This document shows, in pieces, positions 29,999 through 38,034 of a DNA stretch of 64,000 nucleotides. A program made the position numbers and the translations under genes. The notes beneath the pieces are model-generated. The model saw only the letters and a list, made by a program, of their open reading frames with translations, was not told where the DNA came from and made no database searches. Positions within the stretch are counted from its first letter, which is position 1. Each line of letters begins with the position of its first letter. Source of the stretch: Rubrivivax sp. (lineage in GTDB: Bacteria; Pseudomonadota; Gammaproteobacteria; Burkholderiales; Burkholderiaceae_C); assembly GCA_027485165.1 (NCBI GenBank), contig JAIXRN010000064.1:1-64000 (forward strand), given 5' to 3'.

Positions 29999-30487
29999 AT
30001 GAACGACAAGGCGGCCGCACTGGCGCAAGCACTCATCCGCAACGTCGACAGTGTGGACAAGAAGGACTTCGTGCGCGGCACGCTGTACGCCAGCCACTGC
30101 GGTTCACTCAGCCAGGGCACGGCAGCCAAGAAGCTGGCCGCGGGCGTGGACACGCTGCCGCCCGGCAAGCGCAGCTGCCCCTATCACTTCCACCATGCCG
30201 AAGAAGAGATGTTCATCGTGCTGGCCGGCAGCGGAAGCCTGCGCGTGGCTGGCGAGATGCTGCCGATCACGGCCGGCGACGTGGTCTTCATCCCGCCCGG
30301 GCCCGAGTACCCGCACCACATCGTCAACACCTCTGACGCACCGCTGACCTACATTTCGATCGGCACCAACGAACCGATCGAGATCTGCGAATACCCCGAC
30401 AGCGGCAAGCACCTGGTAGGCAGCGAGCACTTCCACATCATTGCCCGCAAGGACGCCCACGTGGACTACTGGGACGGCGAAGCATGA
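29999..30487 (+). CDS. Cupin domain-containing protein
   Basis: A 162-residue single-domain cupin of unknown substrate. Motif 1 is CPYHFHHAEEEMFIVLAGSG (His-x-His and the Glu ligands), and motif 2 is GDVVFIPPGPEYPHHIVN with the last His ligand. A metal site is therefore likely. GGAGG stands 8 bases before the ATG at 29999, one of the best ribosome sites in the window. Its stop overlaps the serB start (ATGA), and it starts 17 bases after mfd, so mfd-cupin-serB may be one transcript. Confidence 0.92.
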   Translation: MNDKAAALAQALIRNVDSVDKKDFVRGTLYASHCGSLSQGTAAKKLAAGVDTLPPGKRSCPYHFHHAEEEMFIVLAGSGSLRVAGEMLPITAGDVVFIPPGPEYPHHIVNTSDAPLTYISIGTNEPIEICEYPDSGKHLVGSEHFHIIARKDAHVDYWDGEA

Positions 30488-31161
30488 CGCTGCCCGCGCC
30501 GCGCCGCCTGGCGGACTTCCGCCTGGTGGCCTTCGACATGGACTCGACGCTGATCACCATCGAGTGCATCGACGAGATCGCCGCCGCCGCCGGGCGCAAG
30601 GCCGAAGTGGCCGCCATCACCGAAGCCGCGATGCGGGGCGAGATCACCGACTACAAGGACAGCCTGCGCCGCCGCCTGGCACTGCTGCGCGGCGTATCGG
30701 TAGCGGCGCTGGAAGATGTTTATGCGAACCGCCTGCAGCTCAACCCGGGCGTGGCGGAATTCGTTGCCGCCTGCCGCACGGCCGGTCTGAAAACGCTGCT
30801 GGTCAGCGGCGGCTTCACCTTCTTCAGCAGCCGCGTGCAGGCCCTCCTGGGGCTGGACTTCGCACGCGCGAACGTGCTGGAAGTGGCCGACGGCCAGCTG
30901 ACCGGCGGCTTGGTGCCGCAGCCCTGGGGCGACATCGTCGACGGCGCCGAAAAGCGCCGTACCCTGCTGGACCTGGCCGACCTGATGGGCATCGATGCGG
31001 CACAGACCATCGCCGTGGGCGACGGCGCGAACGACCTGCCGATGATGCGCGCCGCAGGTTTTTCGATCGCCTTCCATGCCAAGCCGATGGTGCGGGCTGA
31101 AGCCAGCCTGGCCATCGACCAAGGCGGCATGGACCGCGCACTGCAAACGCTTCAGCCTTGA
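30484..31161 (+). CDS. serB: Phosphoserine phosphatase
   Basis: The last step of serine synthesis. It is a 225-residue HAD-superfamily phosphatase without the N-terminal ACT region of the 322-residue E. coli enzyme. The nucleophile is Asp18 in DMDSTL (18-23), motif II is LLVSGGF, and motif III is VGDGANDLPMM. The cap domain lies between about 35 and 100. It overlaps the cupin gene by four bases. Confidence 0.95.
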   Translation: MTLPAPRRLADFRLVAFDMDSTLITIECIDEIAAAAGRKAEVAAITEAAMRGEITDYKDSLRRRLALLRGVSVAALEDVYANRLQLNPGVAEFVAACRTAGLKTLLVSGGFTFFSSRVQALLGLDFARANVLEVADGQLTGGLVPQPWGDIVDGAEKRRTLLDLADLMGIDAAQTIAVGDGANDLPMMRAAGFSIAFHAKPMVRAEASLAIDQGGMDRALQTLQP

Positions 31162-31198
31162 TGTCCTGAAGCTCTGAAGCCGCGCAGCCCGGAGACCT

Positions 31199-33634
31199 TC
31201 ACCCGCCCGCGCTGTGCCCGAACACCAGCACCACCTGGTCGCGCAGCGCCTTCACCAGGCCCAATTCGTCAGCGTCCAGCTTCAGGCTGCCGGCCACGGC
31301 CTTGTCAGCGTAGATCAGCCCGAAGGGCGCGCCCTTGTGCATCAGTGGCAGCAGCAGGAAGGTGGGCGCGTTCACGCTGGCGCGGTACCAGGCCGGCAGC
31401 CGCTGGGCCAGAGGCCCGGTGGTGGCATCGGCAATCAGCGTATCGGCGCCGCGGGCGCACAGCGCCGAAAACATGTCACCGCTCGCCGCCCGCGCCGGGT
31501 CGATGCGCAGCGCCGCGCTGACGGCCTGCACGGCTGCGCCGCGGCCGAAGCGGCCGATCAGCAAGCCGCTACGCGGGTCGCGCAGGCAGAAGACGATGCA
31601 GCGGCAGTTCAGTGCAGCCTGCATGGTGTCCAGCACCAGGGTCAGCAAGTCATTCAGCCGCGCCTGCCCGCCCGACACCGCACCCTGAACTTCGGCCAGG
31701 CCAGCACGCAGCGTGGCGCCGGCAGCCGCCGGCGCAGCGCCGATATCGACGATCGCACCACCGGTGTCCCGGGGCAGGACCAGGGTACGGGCATCGCCGG
31801 CACCACCGTCCGCGACCCCGGCCGCGGTACCCGCTGGCGGGCGCGGCACGCCAGCGTCGATCAGCCGCCGCGCTGGCTGCCCGCGTGCGATGTGCAGGCT
31901 CATGGCCTGGGCCAGATGGGCCAGCTTGCCGCGCGCTTCGAAGGCGGTGCTGACGACCTCCCGCACCTTCAGGCCCAGGGCCGGGGCATACAGCTCGGCG
32001 GCTTCCAGCAGGGCCGCCTGCTGTGGGTCGCCGTCGCCACCCAGCAGCGCGTCGGTCAGCGCGCTGGCGCCACGGCCCAGCCAGCGCAGCCGGTCCACGC
32101 CCGGCAGCAGCAGCTGCCCTGGCACATCGCCTTCGGGCATGCGCATCGCACGCTGCAGGTTGTCCGGCAGGCCCCAGGCCCGCGCCACGCCCAGGCCCAG
32201 GTCGTTGTAGCCCAGGCCCAGCACCTTGCGCGTAGCGGCTTCGCGCGCGGCCGCGCTGCGCTCACCGGCCTTCAGCTGCTGGCGGATCTGCGTGGCCTCT
32301 TCGGGGAAGTAGTACTCGGTCAGCAGCCGCCCCAGGTTCTGGAACATGCTGCCCAGGAAGGCGTCTTCGCTTTCGCGCGCCAACGGCGTCAGTTCGCTGG
32401 CCAGGGTGCCGGCCATCAGCGCGCGCAGGAACTCTTCCTTCAGCAGGTTGGCATGGGCCTTGTCGCCCATGTGTTCCATCAGCACCACCGACAAGGCCAT
32501 GTTGCGGATGCCGGCAAAGCCCACCAGCGCCACCGCGCGCGACACGGTGGCCACGCCGCCGCCCGCGGCCTGCGCGAAGTGCACGGTGTTCACCATGCGC
32601 AGCAGCTTGTTCGTCAGCGCCACGTCTTTCAGGATCTCCTGCGACAGGCTGGCCAGGCTTTCGGTGTCGGACGTGGCCACGCGCTGGATGCGCACGACCG
32701 AGTCCGACATCGCCGGGAAGTCGGTCTTGTGGCGCATGCGGCGCAACAGGAATTCCAGCGTGCCGTGCGCGGCCTCGATGGGCACCGCCGCTTCCGGGTT
32801 CAGCCAGGCGGAGAGGGCCGCATGCATGGCCTGCGCGCCGTCGAAGCGGCCCTGCGCCTGGCGCGACAACGCGCGCTGCACGATGCTGCGCAGGCCGTCG
32901 TCCACGCGCACGCTGTCGGGCAGCTGCAGGTCTTCCACCTGCACGCGCTGCACCGCGCGCAGCGGGTCGGTCTCGCGCATCAGCGGTGCGCCGGCCAGCA
33001 GCTCGGCCAACATGACGCCAGCAGCAAACACGTCCATCGCCGGCACTGGCGCTTCGCCGCGCGCAGCTTCGGGCGACATGTAGCCGGGCGTGCCCACGAT
33101 GCTGGCACCACCGGCAGCGGCGGCCTGCGGGTCGCCCACGCGGGCGGCGATGCCGAAGTCCATCACGCGCGGCCGGCCGTCGCTGCCCAGCAGCACGTTG
33201 GAAGGCTTCAGGTCGCGGTGCACGATGCCCTGGGCATGGGCGGCACCCAGCGCGTCCAGTACGCCCAGCATCAGGCTGACGGCGTCGCGCGCGGGCCAGG
33301 CACCGCGTTCACGCCGCGCCTGCTGCAGGGTCGGGCCCTGCACGTATTCAAAGACCAGATAGGGCTGGCCGCCGGCATCGTCGGCTTCGAACACGGGCAC
33401 GATGTTGGGGTGCGCCAGGCGGCTGACGGCACGGCCTTCGTTCAGCCATTCGCTCACCGACAAGGCGTCCGCTGCCGGGTCCAGCAGCTTCAGTGCCACC
33501 TCGCGGTCCAGCCGCGGGTCATGCGCCAACCAGACCGTGGCCTGCGCACCGCTGCCCAGCACCTGGCGCAGCTGGAAGCGGCCGATGCGGCGTGCCGGGT
33601 CGGCCAGCGCGCCGGCCGGAAGGGGGGCATTCAC
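31199..33634 (-). CDS. Serine/threonine protein kinase with HDOD and GAF-like domains
   Basis: An 811-residue cytoplasmic signalling protein. The kinase domain (about 18-275) has a glycine loop LGSGAQATV at 26-34, Lys49 in VALKLL, HRDLKPSN at 139-146 and DFG at 159-161, with a GTPGYMSPE activation segment, so it should be active. An HDOD domain (about 295-500, FPAMSDSVVRIQRVATSD and LLRMVNTVHFAQ) follows, then an Ala/Gly-rich linker and a GAF-like domain (about 655-800, AALNCRCIVFCLRD and FLLLPLMHKGAPFGLIYAD). The start is a GTG at 33634 that overlaps the upstream gene stop (GTGA). Its target is unknown. Confidence 0.9.
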   Translation of the reverse strand: MNAPLPAGALADPARRIGRFQLRQVLGSGAQATVWLAHDPRLDREVALKLLDPAADALSVSEWLNEGRAVSRLAHPNIVPVFEADDAGGQPYLVFEYVQGPTLQQARRERGAWPARDAVSLMLGVLDALGAAHAQGIVHRDLKPSNVLLGSDGRPRVMDFGIAARVGDPQAAAAGGASIVGTPGYMSPEAARGEAPVPAMDVFAAGVMLAELLAGAPLMRETDPLRAVQRVQVEDLQLPDSVRVDDGLRSIVQRALSRQAQGRFDGAQAMHAALSAWLNPEAAVPIEAAHGTLEFLLRRMRHKTDFPAMSDSVVRIQRVATSDTESLASLSQEILKDVALTNKLLRMVNTVHFAQAAGGGVATVSRAVALVGFAGIRNMALSVVLMEHMGDKAHANLLKEEFLRALMAGTLASELTPLARESEDAFLGSMFQNLGRLLTEYYFPEEATQIRQQLKAGERSAAAREAATRKVLGLGYNDLGLGVARAWGLPDNLQRAMRMPEGDVPGQLLLPGVDRLRWLGRGASALTDALLGGDGDPQQAALLEAAELYAPALGLKVREVVSTAFEARGKLAHLAQAMSLHIARGQPARRLIDAGVPRPPAGTAAGVADGGAGDARTLVLPRDTGGAIVDIGAAPAAAGATLRAGLAEVQGAVSGGQARLNDLLTLVLDTMQAALNCRCIVFCLRDPRSGLLIGRFGRGAAVQAVSAALRIDPARAASGDMFSALCARGADTLIADATTGPLAQRLPAWYRASVNAPTFLLLPLMHKGAPFGLIYADKAVAGSLKLDADELGLVKALRDQVVLVFGHSAGG

Positions 33635-35532
33635 CGAGGTTCCCGACCTGCGACGGCGGTACGCAGGCGGCCGGGGGCAGCGGGCGGGCCCGCCAGGCCG
33701 GGTGCGATGGGCTGGCCCGCGGGCCCGGCTGCGCTGGGCGGGCCAGCGGGCACGGGGGCGCCGGGCGGCTGCAGGCTGTCCAGCAGGTCCAGCGGCGCTG
33801 GCGCGGTGTACGCAATCGGTGCCGCTGGCGCGTCGCTGAGCGCGGCGTGCAGGTCGCGCAGGTTGATCTCCAGGATGCGGCCGTAGCGCTGCACCACACG
33901 TTGCAGGGCCGGGGCCACGCGCTGCGGCGGCAGGGCCATCGCGTCCAGCGCTTCGTTCGCGCAGCTGGCCACGGCACGCAGCATCTCGTCATCACCCTCG
34001 GGCGTGTGCACGGCGCTGGCCAGCGCATGGCGGCGGATCATGCCCAGCACCCCATCGCCCAGGCCCCACAGGCGGGCCACGGCCGCGCCGATGCTTTCGA
34101 TGTCGGCCCCCAGCACGGCAAAAGCGGCGCTTTCCTCGTTCATGCCGGGCTCTTCGGGTTCGCCGTCACGGGCCGGCGGCGCGGGCTGCATCAGGCGCTT
34201 GATCTGCTGCACTTCTTCCGGAAAGTGGTAGTGCACCACCAGCCGTCCCAGGTTCTGCAACAGGGTGAGCAGGTACACCACTTCGCCGTCATAGCCAGCC
34301 GGCCGCAGCGCCAGCGCGGCACGGCCGGCGCATTTGCAGCGGCGGAACAGCTGGTCCAGCGCGTCGGCACCGGCGTCGTTCAGCGGTCCCGGCCAAGGGC
34401 GCAGCGCCAGGGCCGCCCGTCGCACGCCTTCCAGCCCCAGCATGGCGATGGCGCGGCGTACCGTCAGCACCGGTCCGGCCCCAGAGACCTGAGCCCCCCG
34501 CACCTGGGCCGAATTGACCAGGCGCAGCAGTTCGAAGGACAGCGCCAGATCTTCCAGCAGCACTTCGGCCAGTTCATTGGTGCGCTGGCTTTCCATCAGC
34601 GCCAGGCGCGCTGCGCGTTCTGCGGCGCCGGGCGACGCGGGCAGCACGCCGGCGGTGCGCAGTTTGTCGGCCAGCAGGGCCAGCGGGCCGCCGGCGCTGC
34701 CGTCTGAAGACTGTAGCCAGCCTTCCAGCGCGCGCAGCAGGGTGCGGGCGTTTCGGTAGCGCTGGCGTTCCTGGCGGTCGGTGGCACGGTTGACGATGGC
34801 CCGCAGCGGGTCGGCCACAGGCTGCGCCAGCGTCCAGGGCAGGCGCACGATGTCACGGCCCAGCGGTGGCAGGCGCGCAATGGCGCGGCCCAGATCGGCC
34901 TCGTCCAGCGCCGGCTGGCCGGCCAGCAGCCCATGCAGCAATACGCCGGTAGCCAGCACATCGCGCTCGGCTGCATCCCGCTGCTGGCGGGCGCCAGCGG
35001 GCGCCGAGGCGTCTTCGGGCTGGGCCATTTCACTGGCCACAGCCAGCCCGGCCAGGCGGACGGCGCCTTGGTCGGACACCAGCAGCAGGAAGGGCTGCAG
35101 GTCGTGGTGCGCCATGCCAGCTTCGTGGGCATAGGCCAGGCCGCGCAGGGCATGGGCCGCCAGGGCTGCGGCCTCGGGCCCGGGCAGGCCCTTGGGCGTC
35201 AGGCGCTCGGGCAGCGGCGTGGCGTCGCGCAGGTCGTAGGCCGCGTAGGGCCAGCCGTCCTGCACGCCCACTTCCACCACGGCGGCCAGTTCCGGGTGCG
35301 ATAGGCGCGACGCCTGCCTCATCTGTGTCTGCCAGCGCGACAGGGCCGCAGGGTCCACTGGCTGCACGCGCGGCAGCACCAGCATCAGCTCCTGGCCGGT
35401 GCGCGGGTGCTGCACCCGCCAGGCCATGCTGCGTTCGCTCTTGCCCAGCAGCCGTAGAAGCTGAAGCCGGCCGAACATGCGCACCGCGGTCTGCCGGGCC
35501 GGCGCAGGGGGGGCGGGAGCGTGGGTCGCCAT
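33631..35532 (-). CDS. Pseudokinase with HDOD domain, paralogue of the downstream kinase
   Basis: A 633-residue protein with the layout of its downstream neighbour but a dead kinase. Aligned by eye, the catalytic Lys is Val52, the HRDLKPSN motif reads HHDLQPFL (142-149), and DFG reads LAG (160-162); the glycine loop is also degenerate (LGKSERSMAW). The HDOD domain covers about residues 270-530 (LLEDLALSFELLRLVNSAQ, LLTLLQNLGRLVVHYHFPEE) and a Pro/Ala/Gly-rich tail replaces the GAF domain. The ATG at 35532 is used; a GTG five codons upstream is possible. It overlaps the kinase gene by 4 bases, so the products are probably made together. Confidence 0.85.
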   Translation of the reverse strand: MATHAPAPPAPARQTAVRMFGRLQLLRLLGKSERSMAWRVQHPRTGQELMLVLPRVQPVDPAALSRWQTQMRQASRLSHPELAAVVEVGVQDGWPYAAYDLRDATPLPERLTPKGLPGPEAAALAAHALRGLAYAHEAGMAHHDLQPFLLLVSDQGAVRLAGLAVASEMAQPEDASAPAGARQQRDAAERDVLATGVLLHGLLAGQPALDEADLGRAIARLPPLGRDIVRLPWTLAQPVADPLRAIVNRATDRQERQRYRNARTLLRALEGWLQSSDGSAGGPLALLADKLRTAGVLPASPGAAERAARLALMESQRTNELAEVLLEDLALSFELLRLVNSAQVRGAQVSGAGPVLTVRRAIAMLGLEGVRRAALALRPWPGPLNDAGADALDQLFRRCKCAGRAALALRPAGYDGEVVYLLTLLQNLGRLVVHYHFPEEVQQIKRLMQPAPPARDGEPEEPGMNEESAAFAVLGADIESIGAAVARLWGLGDGVLGMIRRHALASAVHTPEGDDEMLRAVASCANEALDAMALPPQRVAPALQRVVQRYGRILEINLRDLHAALSDAPAAPIAYTAPAPLDLLDSLQPPGAPVPAGPPSAAGPAGQPIAPGLAGPPAAPGRLRTAVAGREPR

Positions 35533-35749
35533 GGAACCACATTCCACCCGTTCCGGCGGAGTTCCGATGGCTGGAACAAAGCTGCCAAGCGCAAGCAGTT
35601 CGTGCTGCCGGAGCGGGCTTTGCCTATGACGGCCATAGCCAGACCGCGACCTGCAGCCACGGCCGCTATCAGGGCCCTGTGACAGAATTCAGGGCTGATG
35701 TCGGGCCCGTGCCACGGTCTGTGTACATCCCCCCGCCCGGAAGACCCCC

Positions 35750-36079
35750 ATGAGCAGCGAACTGATCAAGCACACCACCGACGATTCCTTCAGCACCGAC
35801 GTACTGGCATCGGACAAGCCGGTGCTCGTCGACTACTGGGCGGAATGGTGCGGCCCGTGCAAGCAGATCGCGCCGATCCTGGACGAAGTGTCCAAGGCTT
35901 ACGAAGGCCGGCTGCAGATCGTGAAGATGAACGTCGACGAGAACACCGCCATCCCGGCAAAGTTCGGCATCCGCGGCATCCCCACGCTGATGCTGTTCAA
36001 GGGCGGCGAACTGGCGGCCACCAAGGTCGGGGCACTGCCGAAGGCACAGCTGACGGCTTTCATCGACGGTCATCTATAA
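35750..36079 (+). CDS. trxA: Thioredoxin
   Basis: A 109-residue cytoplasmic disulfide reductase. The redox motif WCGPC is at residues 33-37 (Cys34, Cys37), with the cis-proline block [13 protein letters not shown] near residue 74. It is upstream of rho, the usual place in proteobacteria. The ATG at 35750 gives a normal length. Confidence 0.97.
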   Translation: MSSELIKHTTDDSFSTDVLASDKPVLVDYWAEWCGPCKQIAPILDEVSKAYEGRLQIVKMNVDENTAIPAKFGIRGIPTLMLFKGGELAATKVGALPKAQLTAFIDGHL

Positions 36080-36086
36080 TCTGGCA

Positions 36087-36114
36087 AACAGCGGTTGGAA
36101 GACTAACCGCTGTT
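36087..36114 (+). promoter_or_regulatory. Perfect hairpin between trxA and rho
   Basis: AACAGCGGTT (36087-36096) and AACCGCTGTT (36105-36114) form a perfect 10-base stem with an 8-base loop, 8 bases after the trxA stop. No T-run follows, so it is not a standard terminator. It may stabilise the trxA end or take part in control of rho, which regulates its own leader in E. coli. A TATAAT overlaps the trxA stop at 36075-36080. Confidence 0.55.
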
Positions 36115-36280
36115 CGACCCGCCTCACTGCCCACCCGCGACTTCGAACGGAGCCCGCGCCGGAACTCCGCCGGCTTGCCAGGCTCCCCGCGCGGGCACCG
36201 GTGCCACCACGACCAGCGTTTCACGCTCAGGCCCGCATGCTCCGCATACCGGCCGCAATGCATCCCGAGGGTGCCGTTCC

Positions 36281-37543
36281 ATGCACTTGTCCGAACTGAA
36301 GGCCCAGCACGTTGCCGAGCTCCTGAAAATGGGCGAAGCGCTGGAGATCGAAAACGTCGCCCGCCTGCGCAAGCAGGAATTGATGTTCGCGATCATGAAA
36401 AAGCGCGCCAAGGCTGGCGAGCAGGTATTCGGCGACGGCGTGCTGGAAGTGCTGCCCGATGGCTTCGGTTTCTTGCGCAGCATCGAAGCCAGCTACATGG
36501 CATCGACGGACGACATCTACCTCAGCCCCAGCCAGATCCGACGCTTCAACCTGCACACCGGTGACCTGGTGGAAGGCGAAGTGCGAGTGCCCAAGGACGG
36601 TGAACGCTATTTCGCGCTGGTGAAGGTGGACCGGGTTAACGGCGTCACCCCCGAGGAGAGCAAGCACAAGATCATGTTCGAGAACCTGACCGCGCTGTTC
36701 CCGAAGGAACAGTTCAGGCTGGAACGTGACATCAAGGGCGACGAGAACATCACCAGCCGCATCATCGATCTGGTCGCGCCCATCGGCAAAGGCCAGCGCG
36801 CCCTGCTGGTGGCCCAGCCCAAGACCGGCAAGACGGTGATGATGCAGCAGCTGGCGCACGCCATCGTCGCCAATCACCCTGAAGTGCACCTGATCGTCCT
36901 GCTGGTCGACGAACGGCCAGAAGAAGTGACGGAAATGCTGCGCACCGTACGCGGCGAAGTCATCAGCAGCACCTTCGACGAACCCGCCGCCCGCCACGTG
37001 CAGGTGGCCGAGATGGTGATCGAACGCGCCAAGCGGCTGGTGGAACTGAAGAAGGACGTGGTGATCCTGCTCGACAGCATCACGCGTCTGGCCCGCGCCT
37101 ACAACAACGTGCTGCCGAGTTCCGGCAAAGTGCTGTCTGGCGGCGTTGACGCCAATGCGCTACAGCGGCCCAAGCGCTTCTTCGGCGCTGCGCGCAACAC
37201 CGAAGAAGGCGGCACGCTGACCATCATCGGCACCGCGCTGATCGACACCGGCTCGAAGATGGACGAGGTCATCTACGAGGAATTCAAGGGCACCGGCAAC
37301 TGCGAGATCCATCTGGATCGCCGCATGGCCGAAAAGCGCGTCTACCCGTCGATTCTGATCAACAAGAGCGGCACGCGGCGCGAAGAGCTGCTGCTGAAGC
37401 CGGAAATCCTGCAAAAGAGCTGGATCCTGCGCAAGCTGCTCTACCCGATGGACGAGATCGAGGCGATGGAATTCATCCTGGAAAAGATGAAGGCCACCAA
37501 GAACAACCACGACTTCTTCGACATGATGCGACGCGGCGGCTGA
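36281..37543 (+). CDS. rho: Transcription termination factor Rho
   Basis: A hexameric RNA helicase that ends transcription. The 420-residue length is the family norm. The N-terminal RNA-binding domain has the RNP motif GFGFLRS at about 61-67 and [15 protein letters not shown]. The ATPase core has the P-loop AQPKTGKT (178-185), [12 protein letters not shown], the Q-loop [11 protein letters not shown] and the R-loop [17 protein letters not shown]. The leader from trxA is about 200 bases. Confidence 0.98.
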   Translation: MHLSELKAQHVAELLKMGEALEIENVARLRKQELMFAIMKKRAKAGEQVFGDGVLEVLPDGFGFLRSIEASYMASTDDIYLSPSQIRRFNLHTGDLVEGEVRVPKDGERYFALVKVDRVNGVTPEESKHKIMFENLTALFPKEQFRLERDIKGDENITSRIIDLVAPIGKGQRALLVAQPKTGKTVMMQQLAHAIVANHPEVHLIVLLVDERPEEVTEMLRTVRGEVISSTFDEPAARHVQVAEMVIERAKRLVELKKDVVILLDSITRLARAYNNVLPSSGKVLSGGVDANALQRPKRFFGAARNTEEGGTLTIIGTALIDTGSKMDEVIYEEFKGTGNCEIHLDRRMAEKRVYPSILINKSGTRREELLLKPEILQKSWILRKLLYPMDEIEAMEFILEKMKATKNNHDFFDMMRRGG

Positions 37544-37670
37544 AGCTTGCTGCGCGCGCCCCTTACAATCACAGGCTTTTCGCCAACTCGTTCAAGTGCG
37601 CTGCTGCCCGGTTCAAGGACCGGCTTTCTGGACACGCAGCGTGGCTGAACACCATCGACAGAGGCTTCCC

Positions 37671-37931
37671 ATGAAAAACGGCATTCATCCCAACTACCGC
37701 GACGTCTGTTTCCAGGACCTGTCGAACGGCTTCAAATTCGTTACCCGTTCCTGCCTGCAGACCAAGGAAACCATCAAGATGGAAGACGGCCGCGAGCTGC
37801 CTCTCATGAAGGTGGAATCGACAAGCGAAACACACCCGTTCTACACCGGCACGCAAAAGAGCATCGACAACCTCGGCGGCCGCGTGGACAAGTTCCGCAC
37901 CAAGTTCGCCCACCTCGGCAAGAAGAAGTGA
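37671..37931 (+). CDS. rpmE2: Type B 50S ribosomal protein L31
   Basis: An 86-residue ribosomal protein. It lacks the zinc-binding cysteine set of type A L31 (only Cys13 and Cys28 are present) and has the type B insert [21 protein letters not shown], ending in [21 protein letters not shown] and a KKK tail. It follows rho by 127 bases. A TACAAT hexamer at 37564-37569 may be its -10 box. A terminator follows directly. Confidence 0.96.
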   Translation: MKNGIHPNYRDVCFQDLSNGFKFVTRSCLQTKETIKMEDGRELPLMKVESTSETHPFYTGTQKSIDNLGGRVDKFRTKFAHLGKKK

Positions 37932-37968
37932 ACACGGCTCGCAGGCGCTCCGCGCCGCGAGCACCGCG

Positions 37969-37992
37969 AAGGCAGCCTCGGCTGCCTTTTTC
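37969..37992 (+). terminator. Rho-independent terminator after rpmE2
   Basis: AAGGCAGCC (37969-37977) pairs with GGCTGCCTT (37980-37988) around a short TC loop, followed by TTTTT. It is 37 bases after the L31 stop and overlaps the promoter region of the next gene. Confidence 0.85.
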
Positions 37993-38034
37993 GTTTCTGC
38001 CAGGGCCTTGCGCCCCGCCCAGCACCCGCCCGAC

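Noticed and set aside
26499..30032. An 1177-codon open frame antisense to mfd
   Set aside because: It mirrors Mfd codon bias and contains no recognisable motif.
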